The translations under genes and the position numbers were made by a program. From assembly GCF_037038585.1 (NCBI RefSeq), contig NC_092525.1, positions 30,840,367 to 30,904,366 on the forward strand: 64,000 bases of DNA. Direction: 5' to 3'. The stretch comes from Patagioenas fasciata. Lineage: Eukaryota; Chordata; Aves; Columbiformes; Columbidae. Shown in pieces: positions 49,977-62,270 of the stretch. The notes beneath the pieces are model-generated. The model worked only from the letters and a program-made list of their open reading frames with translations, was not told the origin of the DNA and made no database searches. Positions within the stretch are counted from its first letter, which is position 1. Every line of letters starts with the position of its first letter.

Positions 49977-52900
49977 ATGCTTGAGGACTGATCCAAACTA
50001 CCAGTTGTTTTAATGGTGAGGATAAGTGACTTCTTTTACAGCAGAGCCTGCCTGGAGCAGGGTGACTTGATTTCTAACTGGCTAAACCAAACTTGTATGG
50101 AGGCAAAAAACATCATTTATAAATGCACTATAAGACAATAACTAATTGATCTCACAAAATATGAGTTTAGGTTTACAGTCCAAGCCTCTGGCACTAATGT
50201 ACAGAGGTAAGAGGTTTCTTCCCAGTCATGCTCTTCCATTATAGGTCTGGCAAGCCATGCAGGTTTGGTGTCAACTTTAACATCACAGGTCCTCAGCTGC
50301 TTCAAAATCTTAACGGTGAACGTTATTAAGCATTGATCACTAGATTTGTGTCTCATTACTCAGAGACCATAGTCAGTGTGACTCTCCTTCCCAATAGGAT
50401 CCCCTTGGCATGGATAATACTGTTTGTCTTCCATAGCTGGCTGTGTGCAAGGAGTGCCAGTGCAGCCACAGCAGCATGCCAACACTACCACAGTGCCCTC
50501 AAAACAGGCTCAGCCATCCCAAATATCCTGTGTATGACGCCTGAGAACATGCTCATGTACACAGGACACCCAAGCTATGACTGCTTTTGCAGTTCATAAG
50601 ATTTAGTTCTGCTATGAGAAATACATCCTTTCCTTAACATTTAATTTAAATTGTGTCCAATGAGTCCAAATTCTTCCTGCATAAACTTCAATTTCTATAT
50701 AATAGGTTGCAAGAGGCAAGATATTGCTAACTTCTTAAGATATCTTAGTTACTGTCAGTTCTCCAAATTTCAAGTATGTCTAGTATAACAAATGCTCTGT
50801 ACGACATCATCAGCCACCCAGTCCTTTACTGAGATCATTCATTAATAACTTATCTCCTCAGTCGTTAAGACATTTCAAGGTAGGTGAACTTCTTCACATG
50901 CTAAACTCCTACTGTAATTCTCTGAAATTGCTCATAGCAGAGTGAAGAATTTTGCTTCTTATCCACTAGTTGCACTTGCAGAAACACTGGGGTTTGTTGG
51001 GTTTTTTCCCCTGAAGAGAAAACGTTGGTTTCCTCGGTAGTGCTCCAGGATGAATACTGACTTATTGCCTTGAAAGAGCCTCCTACTTCAGCTCCATTTC
51101 AATCTGCTTCCAGGGGCTGACTATAAACCAGCAACATGCACATTTTCATCTTAAACTAAGCAAGCCAGAGCCTCTCTCCTGCCACCAGTTCCCTCGTTCG
51201 GTCCAGTGACAGGAGCCAGACGTTGCAGGCACACACACCGCTTCCAGCACACACTTACCTGCTCTCCTAGCAGGCATTGGTGAGAGAGAACACAGAGGCC
51301 ATAAAAAAGCAGTATCCCTGTGATGAGAGTTGCTAAACATGTCCCATTAATTAGAGAAATACTCCTGGACACAAAAAATCACATTGCTGTTATTCACCTA
51401 AAGTTGTATGGCTGAAAAATACAACCATAAAACACCTATCCTACCAAGAACCGGCATTTAATATATTAATCTAACATGATTTCAATGTCCCTTTCATGTG
51501 AATATCTCTACTCTGCTTTATTTCAAATAAATTACCCAGTTAGGAAAATTATTTGGACAGTGAAGCACAAATAAGTGAGCATTATTGTTTGCTGGTTGAC
51601 TAGATAAGGAGTTAAACATCTAGAGGTGAAGTGGAGGACAATTAATGTACTAGCCTGCTCAATTATCATACAATGCCTACTTCTCAGGGAATTAGAGCTA
51701 TTATGATCTACTCTTCTGAATAAATGAGAATTTCAGTTCTCACAGGATAATGCAATAGTTTTGGAAATAATCTTTTTATGAGACTGTGGCTTTATCAGTT
51801 AGTTTTAGAGTCAGTATAAACACTTGTGTATCATAGGATAAGAACTTCAGACAGGCTTGTAATTTTAATTTTCATTCTCATATTGTTTTACTTCACTTTT
51901 CCTATGCTCTTATTCTAGAAAGGAAAGGAAAAATTACTTTGTTTTTCAGGACTTCTCCTTCCATAAAACATTACCAGACAAGTAATAGCCAAATAAAAAT
52001 ATAAATAATGATTGGAACAATACAAATTCTGCATACATTGTTTTCTGATGGAACTGAACACTTACTGAAAGTTGTTCTGATGACACTCAACAGTGCTGAA
52101 ACACTTGAGGGTAACTCAGTCACAGCTTCAAAGACACGGAAAGACAAAAGGACATTTCTTCCAAAATTTCACATAATTTAGTAAGGCATTTGTTTTTTCT
52201 CAATTTTATATGAAAATATTATTTCTTGGACATTTTGGCCCAAACTCTTTGAGTCTTTTTCAACAGAATTGCTGATTTTCTCTACAGTTGCTGAGTTTTG
52301 GAGTTTCATAGCCATCTTCACAGCAGACAGAACAAACCTAAACGTGTGAGAGTTTTAAAGCAGCCTGACCACAAAAGAAAGCTTTAGGAGACCAAATAGT
52401 GGACCATATGTGATATCAAATGGGCAAGCCATTAGCATCAGCTGTGAACATATTGTACCAACTGGGAATGAAAATAAAACATTCAACTACCAACTGTTAT
52501 AATCTGTAAATAGTCAAACCAATTCCTCTGGGTTCCAAAAATATATGAATAGGGTGACTCATTGGGGCCCCATTGTCCTGTTCATAGGTAATGGAGCAGA
52601 TTTGCTTTTAGTATATATAAAAAAAAAAAAAAATTGCAGTTAGTGAGATCTGTTATCAGAGACAGTCCTTGTATGTTAAAAGACTCCTTGGCTTTTTGAA
52701 ACTATATCTAAAGATTGCACATTAAGGACAATGAAACAGAGAATTCTTTTGAAGCAACTATTCTCTGTACAATGTGCAGCAGAAAAAAGAAAAGTTCCCA
52801 TTGCAAATTATGTTGAGAAACCAGCAGAATACTAGAAAATTTATAGAGGGCACCAAACTGCTGAGAATTCATTGTACAGCTGGCAAGTGCACTCCTACCT

Positions 52901-54799
52901 ACTAGTTGCTTCACATTTAATAATGCATGTTATGAACAGATGGATAGAATGTCAATAAGGCTCTCCGTATCATCAGTGGTAATGAAATACTGGACTTTGA
53001 ATGCTTAATAGCACAGAAAACAAAAAGCCTGGAAGAAATTTGTCAATGTCATGCATGTAATACTTTAGCAGCGCTTTAACACTGTTAGTGTGAGGCCATA
53101 TGTTTCTTCTAACAGGATCTACTGTATCTGGGTGCCAAAAAAAAAGTTTGACACTTTTTTTTTAACTCTTACAACATGTTAAGAGCAAATACCCTGCGAA
53201 CCAGGCAGAGTAGTCGGCAGAAGTGCAATATCATTACTCTTTTTACTTTATTTATCAATGAAAATAAACTAAGGGAAACTTGCTAGTAAACATTGTTCTT
53301 TACACGCGTTTTAGAAACACATTTCAAAGTAATCTTTTAAAGATTAAACACAGAAAAATGAAGGTACTGAATAGTCTGTACTAGCCAGTAAATCTCATTG
53401 TTGAGAGCTGTGAAAGTTGTGAATCTGGAAAACACTGCAGGAATAAGTAAAGCAGAAAGTATACACAGCAGCATCTAGAAATTAAACACACAAACCAGAA
53501 TAAAATAACAAGTGTTTTACACAAGTATCAGCTTCAACATTCTGGAGAAAATGCTCTGGAATAGTCAAAAAGAAGAGCATAGCAGAAAGCTGCCATTCTG
53601 AGAAACACAGGCCTGGGAATAAGAACACCAAGCACAGGCTTTCCCTGTGAGACAGATGGAGAAACTGCAGCTTGGTAGGCAGCAGCACCTACAAGGGCTA
53701 CAAGGGCACCCGAGGTGGTGTGAGGTGGTGTTCCTACCCTGCCTGCTTCTCCAGGAAACACCGTGCTCAAAGCTCCACAAGGCAGATGGCTATGGCAGGT
53801 AAGCCGCTGCGAAACATGGAGATCTCGAGTTCAGCAATGCAGCTGGAAGCCTAAGCACTGCAGGTCAGCAGAAGTCAATGTGAGTTTAACTTTTGATATG
53901 TGTAGAAGAATAGGTAGACAAGTGCTGGGTGTCTAACAGTGTGAAAAATCCTAGAGGAAGACTCAAGTTTTTTCAGCAGAAATACATTACTTTCTGCCTC
54001 ATGACTCATCCACGAGTGCCTAAACTCCCTTTCGTGCCCTCCCATTGCACACTACCCCCCCATACCTTCCTGGGCTGCTCCAGAGCCACCCAGCCATGAT
54101 GCCCTCAGGTGCATGCCATCCCAGCCGGCCAGGACACCCAAAATTGTCCTGGTTGATTTCAAAGCCACCACACAGGGCCATTGTGGGATGATGGTATCTT
54201 TGGGGCCTCTACCGCCACTAGACTCAGCCATGAAAATGTCCAGTGTCTTCAAAAGTCATTAAGAGAAGCTTGACAGACCGACAGCATTTCCTTAGAAAAC
54301 CAAGCTAGAAATGACAGCATCAACAACAGCTACTCCACTGAAGTCAAATACCATGTAAACACTTCACTTTCCCTTTTCTGCAAGCCAGGACTAGCATTCA
54401 TCACTAATAATAACAATCTAGGTTGCATTAAAAAGGAAACAAATTTTTCTGGCTGTCTGGTCCATATAACACCAGCACCCATTAGCAAACAGCAGCAGAC
54501 TGTGACTGCTGCCCTCTGCAGCAGGGGAGGGTGCGCAGAGGCAGAGCCATTCGTCGTTCACCATTGCCAGAAGAGCCGAGTATCCAGAAACAGAAAGAAA
54601 GCAAAGGGATCTTTCTCAATTCCTGATAAAAATATTCTACTTTTCAGCTTTCTCTTAGCTAGGACCTCCTGTGCTTGTTGGACCCTGATAAAAAGGACCT
54701 GAAGAAAATGCTGTGGTGAGCATCTGACTGTGGTATGGTTTGATAGTAAATGTAGCTCTCAGCCTAGGTCTTAGGTGGGTTTTTCAAAACCATAAAGAT
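49971..54799. other. Non-coding AT-rich segment
   Basis: No gene is supported. A 15-A run is at 52619-52633, a 7-C run near 54055-54061, and two small tandem duplications at 53689-53731 are listed separately. A GC-richer patch at 54050-54190 matches no repeat I recall. Confidence 0.6.
53689..53731 (+). repeat. Two adjacent tandem duplications
   Basis: ctacaaggg occurs twice in tandem (53689-53697 and 53698-53706). Five bases later gaggtggtgt occurs twice in tandem (53712-53721 and 53722-53731). All copies are perfect. Confidence 0.8.
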
Positions 54800-55140
54800 A
54801 TTGGTAGACTGAAGAAAGTTTCAGGAACAACTTCATAAGGCAAAAATATAATAACCTATAAATATTTGAAGTGTGTAAAGCCATCAAGGGAAAGGGATAT
54901 AACTAGAAATAATGGAAACAAAAAGCTTAAGCTCAATTGAGTATCAGGAAAATCTTCCTGACAGCGAGATGTATTAGCCTGTGAAATAGTCTCCCAAGGA
55001 GAGATATGGAAGCTTTCACTTGGGATTTTAAAAACTGAAGTTGACATAACACTAAAAAACGTACTCTATGAAATAATCCTACATTGGCAGAAAAATAGAC
55101 TGAATGATCTATTATGTCTTTTCTCTTTCTAAGTTTCTTC
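54800..55140 (+). mobile_element. Old CR1-type LINE 3' end, truncated
   Basis: The plus strand follows the 3' end of ancient sauropsid CR1 elements in order: tataaatatttgaagtgtgt (54856-54875), an AAGGGA block, gtatcaggaaaatcttcctg (54941-54960), acagcgaga, cctgtgaaatagtctcccaa (54979-54998), ggaagctttcact, aatcctacattggcag (55074-55089) and gactgaatgatct (55099-55111). Divergence is high, in keeping with an old insertion. Only the last few hundred bases remain, the normal 5'-truncated state of a CR1 copy, and no reverse-transcriptase coding part is visible. The left limit is approximate. Confidence 0.85.
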
Positions 55141-58100
55141 AGCCTTTGTTGCTTTGGGAGCACATCCTAAACAGCCAAAGGTTATCAGAAAGGAGCTTCT
55201 TCAATTAATATGATGAACAACAAGATTACAAAGGTGTTCATTGTGAAAACCTATTACAAAGCATCTCTTTAAATGCTGAAAAGCAGATGCTTTTCAGACA
55301 ATGGAAATTTTTCCCAAGACCTGCCAAATATGACCTCAATCGACCAGTTTTCAAGTACATGCCTAATTTCCAGTATGTCCTTATTTCTCATTAATTTAAA
55401 GATAAACCAAACCTATGGGCTGAAATAAACTTACAAGACAAGGGCTTTCAAGAGTCTTTGAAGATTTCCACACTTTTAATACAGACCTGGCAAATGTCAT
55501 GTATAATCAAATTGAAACACACAATAATGTTTGTTACACGTGTATTAGCACCTTTCAAGTCTCCACTGACAAGGACAGGCTACGTTAGTTCAGAGATACT
55601 ATTTTGATCACTGGTTGAAACCACACATCTTTCTGCATTAATTCTTATTTAGTTGAAACTACCTGACACTGTGAACAGTGTTAATGAATATTACAATCTG
55701 TCATATTGACTTGTACACAATTTAAAAAAAAAAAAAAGGATGCTGAACTTTCTTTGGGAAGTACACTCTGAGTTGTGTTCTGTATATCCATCTTGATATC
55801 ATCATGTCTTACCATACATTTATGTCATGACCAAAATGAATAATTAGCACACAGTGGATTTCATTCACTGCTCCAGATCACTGACGGATAGTTAAATATT
55901 AAGACCACGGAAATAATTTATGTGCTAGGTCAATGCCCGAGAAAATAAACAAACAAACAAATAAATAAATATCAGTACACATAACCTATAATACTTTTAT
56001 AACTTCTTCCCAAAACAAAACTTCAGGACCAGTCCATTTTTGATCAAAAGGGGTTGTTTCTTGGGGTTTTCTTTTGTGACTGCTGAAGTGCTGCTCCAAC
56101 AGCAACAGATATAAAAGTAAGAGCTTCTCTCAGTCCAGCAGCTTGAGGCATCTCAGCAGGGTTTGCCTTTTGTGCAGCAACAAGGCCTTGAGGAAGGCTG
56201 GATGAAGCTGTCAGCGTGCAGCCCAGCACAGCCCAGGGGTGCCCGGCAGTGACAGGAAGGGCACAGAACTTATGCCATGCAGATGTGCAACATCAACACA
56301 TCACAGTGACCACGCTGGCATCTCTGTGGACACAGTCCCTGAGCAGACATCACCGGTACCTGCCACACAACCCATGATTGAATGGAAAGCCAGGGCTTTG
56401 CTTCTCTTATGAAAACACCTGAGGAAGTTAGCAAGAAAATCAATAGGGATGAACAGACATTACTCTGAGCACTCAGAGACTGCATTAGAAAACGTTAGCC
56501 CATCAGAAGCTTTAAGAAATCCTATTAGTTCTACTGCAGAAATACAACTTCTTATTAAATACTTTGACATCAATAAGTTGTAAACTATTTCCTCTAGGAA
56601 CACCACAGAGAGTAAATCAGGGCTGATTTAAAAGGAACTCCCCATTCATGTGCTTTAAGTAACAAACATGCTAGTTGTATATCACTAAGAATTCAGCCTG
56701 TACACCCATGCACTATACAATACATAACTTAAGAATGAAAATATCAAATATCTTGTCCAAAAGTTGTGTTTGCAAATATAAAGAAACTCCAGAGCACAGG
56801 TGCCCCTCAGTCATATTTTAAATCCTCCACCTCCTACCACTAGAATTTTATCCCAAAATAACTCTCCAGTTTGGTAGAAAACACAAAACCATGGCATGCC
56901 AGGGCAGCACCACTCAGCACTGTCAGCCACAGGAGCTTCTTGTAAGCAGTGATAGTGGGGAGGAAGAGGAGGAAGAGGAGCAGCATTTCCTCATGGGCTG
57001 CTCTCCCACACATTCTGCTGCCCCTTGGGAAGCCAGGAACCCCACTGCCCCACAGGCACCTCTGTTGCCTTCCTCCCCCCGCCTGACCCCTTCCTACCTT
57101 CCTCTTCTTCCCACCTTTTCTCCCTGCTCCACTTTACCCTCTTATTACAAGACTTTTCATAGGGTTTTTTATTATTATTATTTTTGTCTGAATTTTACAG
57201 CTGGCACATCATCCCCTGCTGCACTAAATCAACACTTGTGAAAGCAGCAGCCTTCGAGTGACTGACTAGAGCTGCCGTTCACAGAAGTGTCAATTTGGTT
57301 CAGCAGGGGATGGGGTCACAGCTGCAGAAAGAGAAGAGTGGCCATATTTTATGCTTCAAAATGGTAAAAATGTCAGAGAGGAGGGAAATCTATACGAAAT
57401 ATAAAAAGGGTGTAGAACAAAGAAAAGGAAGAAGAGGAAGAGGGGAAAAGCAGGTTAGAAATAAGGAAGAAGGGGGAAAAAAGAGACTGTACAATAGAAC
57501 AGAGTCACTAGTGAATAAGATACAGGATTGCTCTCAGTGGGCACCTTCAAGTTAAAAACAGGTCATGTGTGTATCATAAAATACAAACCTGGTGGTAGTA
57601 GTGTCCTTCTGCCTTGAGGCGGGGAGGGGGGGGAATTCTGGCTCATTAAACTTATTGTCTTAACTATGTCTGTAATAGGTTGAATGTGCTTCTAAGCATG
57701 AATGTTTGGCATAAAAACCGAATTATTTCACAGAAGACTTGAATTTAAGAGGAGATTTCAAAGTAGAAAACCAAGAATCCTGGATTCAGAAATTTGAATC
57801 AGCAGAAGTGAACAGAAATTCTATGCTCTGAAATAAGCTCAGACACCCCCAAATCTAGCAGTGCTTAGAGATCCCCATTTGAAAGTAGGTACCTATTGTT
57901 TTGAAAATTAAAAGAAAAATAAACCAAAATAAAGTAGACCCAAAAGAAGAAATCACAAAAAAACCCCTTTTTTCACATTACATAAATATGTAAAGTCATT
58001 TAATGCATGATTCAAATACTATTAGCATTAATGTCTTGCTTCAAAGGATGCCCTTTGTTTCTTCTAATCTTTTTGCTGGGAGCTGCTGTTTTGCTTACTC

Positions 58101-58429
58101 TATTAATTTTCCAAAGCCTACATGCAGTAGGGGAGAATGAATGGACTATATAGCTTTAACAGACACACATACAGCCAATGTACTGCAAAAAAATTCAAAT
58201 GAGTACACCATTTATTTACCTATTTCCACAGAAAGTGAAACCAGCTCTCCTGAAGGAGGCAATTCAGATGTGTATCACTTTTGAGGAAAAAAAGGCAAGC
58301 CAAGCCTTGTGGGCTTTACAGAAAATTCTCAACAACTTCTCTTTAAAACACTGACTTATCAATCCAGCTGGGCCAGTATATAACCCATTTTGACAGCAAC
58401 AGGAGTTGGTTTATGAGTCCCTCAGTCAC
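55141..58429. other. Non-coding segment with simple-sequence tracts
   Basis: It holds a 14-A run at 55724-55737, an AAAC/AAAT tetranucleotide tract at 55942-55971, a GGA/GAA purine tract at 56956-56980, a longer purine-rich block at 57370-57490 and a G-rich word (gggg, a, eight G) at 57620-57637. A partial match to the ancient foldback family lies near 57841-57912 but is weak. The 116-codon frame at 56891-57241 is a product of the GC- and purine-rich tracts. No gene is supported. Confidence 0.6.
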
Positions 58430-59110
58430 TGCCTGAGATGCAGATTGTACGTACCCACAGGGCTGCGATTCCTCCCGACACTTCACTTTTTGGTAAGGTG
58501 GGTCTCGGCTGTCCTGCTGCCCACTGCTTGCTCTACCAGGGTGGACATGTAACCGCTGTGTTCCTTTCTCTGTCCCCTGAGTGCCTGGTCCCAAAACTGG
58601 CAGAAAAGGATAGATTTTTGCCTGGCCAGAACCAGGGGGTTTGGCCAGAGGGTGATGCCCAGTACAGCATCCCCCAGAAGCAGCTCCCACAGGATGGGCC
58701 CAGGTGTGTTCTGCGGGTGTCCCTGCACACTCCAGCTTACACTTGGCCATACGAGCAGGTCAGCAGCAGGTCCCCATGCCCCCCAAGAGAAGTCAGACAC
58801 AGCTATATGACCCTGAGAGACCTCAACACCTGGCCCCTGTTCAAATTCCCAGTGTTTACAATCCCTGTGGCTCCAGTGGTTCCCCTGGGTGCTCCTGCAG
58901 CTGCTCCTCAAGAAGGTGCCCTTTAACCAGCTAAAATTCTTCAGACTCACTGTGAGGATTTCCAGACATTTGCACATCACCAGCAATACACATGGCAGGG
59001 CCCAGGTGTGCCGAAGGTATACTCTTTGGGGCTCATAGCGGAGCAGGGTAGTGGCTCCCCCAGCCACTGTGTGACCCAGGTGCATCTGGATGCAATAACC
59101 CAATGGGCCC
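58430..59110. other. GC-rich islet with long opposing frames (not called as a gene)
   Basis: About 680 bases of GC-rich DNA with fairly sharp edges lie in AT-rich surroundings. A 162-codon plus frame (58438-58926) and a 206-codon minus frame (58483-59103) overlap almost fully, and I recognise neither as a known family. The sharp boundaries suggest an inserted element such as a decayed LTR or LINE piece, but I could not match it to a CR1 or LTR consensus I remember. No splice or promoter context supports either frame. Confidence 0.4.
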
Positions 59111-61380
59111 CTCCTCTTACATTTTAGGGTTTATTTTCTTTCTCCATGCATTGTGTAGCTTGATTCAATCTACATCCCACTGTAATATCTCTCTCCTCTT
59201 ATTCTGACCTTATCTGATTCCTATGCCATTTATAATGAGATCGTTCAGCATACTCTATCAAAAGGCAGATAAAAGACACAGATTGTCCCCTAAGGAAAAA
59301 TCTGGCTAGGATACTTGTAAAGACCAAAGGCAGACTATGATGTCTGCAACTGATCTAAGAATATAAGATTAGTCATTTTTCTAAGACTTTTTGGAAGGAG
59401 CATATTTGCAGGTCAGATTTTAAATGTAGTCTCAAAACTCAAACACTTTACCACAGGAATTCCTTACTCCTCTTGCGTCCATTTCATTCTGCAAAATAAA
59501 TTGTACCACCCTTCAGCTCCCGTCACTATTCTGTTGCCCATCCTGCGCTTACCACTCTTTAGTGATATTCCCATTCAACTCCGTGCTTCATATCCATAAA
59601 AAGTCCTAAAAGGATAGAAACATTCTTTTCTTCCTAATTTGTTAGATTAAACTACAAATATAAAAAATGCCACAAAAAAATTCATCCTCCGACTACATCA
59701 ATACTGAAGTCAATATTCAAAAACATGTGCCAGCTTAGGTATGTGGCCTTGTCTCTCTCTAGTGGTTAGACTAGCAATAGTACAAATAGCAGCTAATTCT
59801 TTAATAAGTAAATTCTTTGTTCACTTGATAGAGATATTGGGTGCTAAAGACAATATATTTAGATTCTAGAAAAATTAATATATCATCCCACTATATTACA
59901 TCAGCAGACTGATTTACTAGTCTAATTGTAGAGCATTGTTCAGGCTTGTTCCAACTACATACCAAAAAAATTCCCCAGCTCAAGCACAGTTTTTGTTACA
60001 GACTTAGCCTATATAAAATATACGGTATGCCTAAACAAGAGCAAAATATGGCCCCCATGCACGTTAGGCAGTTTATCAATTCAAATATGTCTTCTTTAAT
60101 CCTACTTCTTGCAGCAATTGCAATGTAATTGAAAAATTCTCTACGAACAAATAAAGCACCAGGCTGACATTAAGCAAATTAATCATTATCAAATTGGTCT
60201 GTGCCCTTTTCATTCACCTTCCTCAGTTGGTCAGTATTCACTTAGCTCATTGTGTATATCATATTACAGGAATAATTCAGACCATCTTCAGAAAGTATTT
60301 GCACAGTATGTACAATATGACTCCCAAAGACGAAGACCTTTTCCTTTGATCTTTACATAAATCACCTATTCAAGGTAAACACACATAGATGATGAAGCCC
60401 CACTTCTTTAAAATGGGCTTATTTTAAACAGTCACTAATTCTTTCTCTAGTTCACACATTTTTCTTGCCTTGAACCAGTGGCCAAATACTACTGCCTGTC
60501 TAGCAGCAATGGTCAACTCAGTGACTCCTAGACTCTTATAGATGAAGTTTTACTCTAGTGCAGTGTCACTCTGGATTAACAGCTGATAGATAAGAGACTT
60601 TCCATAATGTTGAAAGATAAACCATGGTTAAACAAGGACTCAAACACTTCAGTAATCCCTGCTTTGAATGGGATGCAATAACAACTGCTACAGCACTCAG
60701 CTCTATCAAAAGGTCTTGTGCTGGTAATTGTGCTGTGCTTGATCCCTTATTTACTACTCTGGTGGCAAACATCAGTTTCACTTATCGTGACAAATGACAG
60801 ATGCTACTCGTGGTGTTTATACAACACAGATATTCTGGTGGGGACAATATAAAAGAATACAAAGAGAGGAGGAAAATATATTCTGGCTTTGAGTTGTATC
60901 ACTGTATCTTGCTAGCTGAACAGATCAAGATAAGAAAATACGGCTGAGCTTAACAACGTGCTGCATGATGGTAGTTACCACAGTTGCTAATGCTGCCATG
61001 AACTTCCGACCTGCTTTCTACAAGTCTTTATTCATATAGGATTACACCTCAGACAGAAAACCAGTAGCAAGTAGCCAAAGATCTCCTCCCACAAGAAAAC
61101 TTTTCACTATTAAAAAACTAATCACATATGCTCCAAAAAGATTAATAAATATGAATTACTGTCATCAGTTGAATTCCAGGAATTTTGAAGAAATTAATTT
61201 CTTAAAAATCAGAATTCAGTCTTTGAATACTAAAATAAGCAGGTACTACAAGAAGAATTAAGAAATAACCATTCTTTACACATTCATCCATGATTATCCA
61301 TTCCAAAATAGTCCAAAATTAAAAAAATATAGCCAAATGTACCCTCTGCATTATAGGACTAACATAGCACATTTCCACCC
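59111..61380. other. Non-coding AT-rich segment
   Basis: No gene, repeat family or islet is recognised. Frames here do not exceed about 70 codons. Confidence 0.65.
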
Positions 61381-61961
61381 TGGTTCTGACTGGGACAGAG
61401 TTCATTTTCTCCACAGTAGCTCATATGGGACTGTGTTTCAGTTTTGTGCTGGAAAGAGTGTCTGTAATAGAGGGATGTTTTAGTTACCGCAGAGTAGCGC
61501 TTATACAGGATCAAAGCCTTTCTGCTCCTCACACCAGCCCACCAGTGAGCAGGCTGGGGGTGCACAAGAAGTTGGGAGTGGACACAGCTGGGACAGCTGA
61601 ACCCAACTGACCAAAGGGATACTCCAGACCATATGATGTCACGCTCGGTACAAAAGCTGGGGGAAGAAGAAGGAAGGGTGGACATTTGGAGTCATGGTCT
61701 TCCCACATAACTATTACTCATGATAGAGGTCAGAGCTCCTGGAGATGGCTGAACCCCTGCCTGCCCATGGGAAGTGGTGAATGAATCCCTTGCTTTGTTT
61801 TGCTTGCGCTCACAGCTTTTGCTTTACCTATTAAACTGCCTTTATTTCAACCCAAAATGTTTCTCACTTTTAACCTTTTGATTGTCTCCCACAAACGGCT
61901 ATGGAGGAGTAAGTGAGCAGCTGTGTGGTGCTCAGTTGCCAGTTGGGGTTAAATCACAACA
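61381..61961 (+). mobile_element. Endogenous retrovirus long terminal repeat (5' LTR)
   Basis: The 581-base unit begins TGGTTCTGACTGGGACAGAG and ends GGGGTTAAATCACAACA, with the TG...CA ends of an LTR. Its internal words agree with a common avian LTR family: gcacaagaagttgggag, gggacagctgaaccc, accaaagggatactccagac, and ggtgctcagttgcc near the end. U3 holds a CRE-like tgatgtca (61634-61641) and a TATA-like tacaaaag (61649-61656). A polyadenylation word attaaa lies at 61830-61835. A primer binding site follows directly, so this is the upstream LTR of a provirus rather than a solo LTR. Divergence from the remembered consensus is moderate. I associate the family with avian ERV-L-like elements, but the class is not certain. 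Confidence 0.85.
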
Positions 61962-62270
61962 GTCCTTTTTGATGCCCAAAGTGAGGCTCGACAGATTCAG
62001 GGTAATGACACATTTGATTAGAATGTACTAGATCAAGTTTACAACTGTTATTGCCATGTTGGAGCAGGATCTGATTCACCTTCTAACCAAAACCAGAGAG
62101 GTTTTTACCACCTCCTGCTCCTCACCAACCCGAATCTACAGTAGGGTGCAGCCAGCTGTGATGGTCTCAGATGTTGCATTGAGCCTTAAACGCTTCTGGG
62201 TTATTTCTAAAATGTTTTCAAACAGAAAGATGGAAAAAACATTAATATCAATTAATTCTTTAGCAAAATG
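61962..62270 (+). mobile_element. Primer binding site and short internal remnant of the endogenous retrovirus
   Basis: The 18 bases at 61970-61987 agree with the primer site used by tRNA-Lys1,2-primed retroelements at 14 positions by my count, and lie eight bases after the LTR end as expected. The following 280 bases probably belong to the untranslated leader or the start of the internal region. A 71-codon frame at 62056-62271 shows no gag, protease, polymerase or envelope motif I can identify. No 3' LTR appears before the window ends, and from about 62270 the sequence looks like host DNA, so the provirus appears truncated. The right limit is uncertain. Confidence 0.55.
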
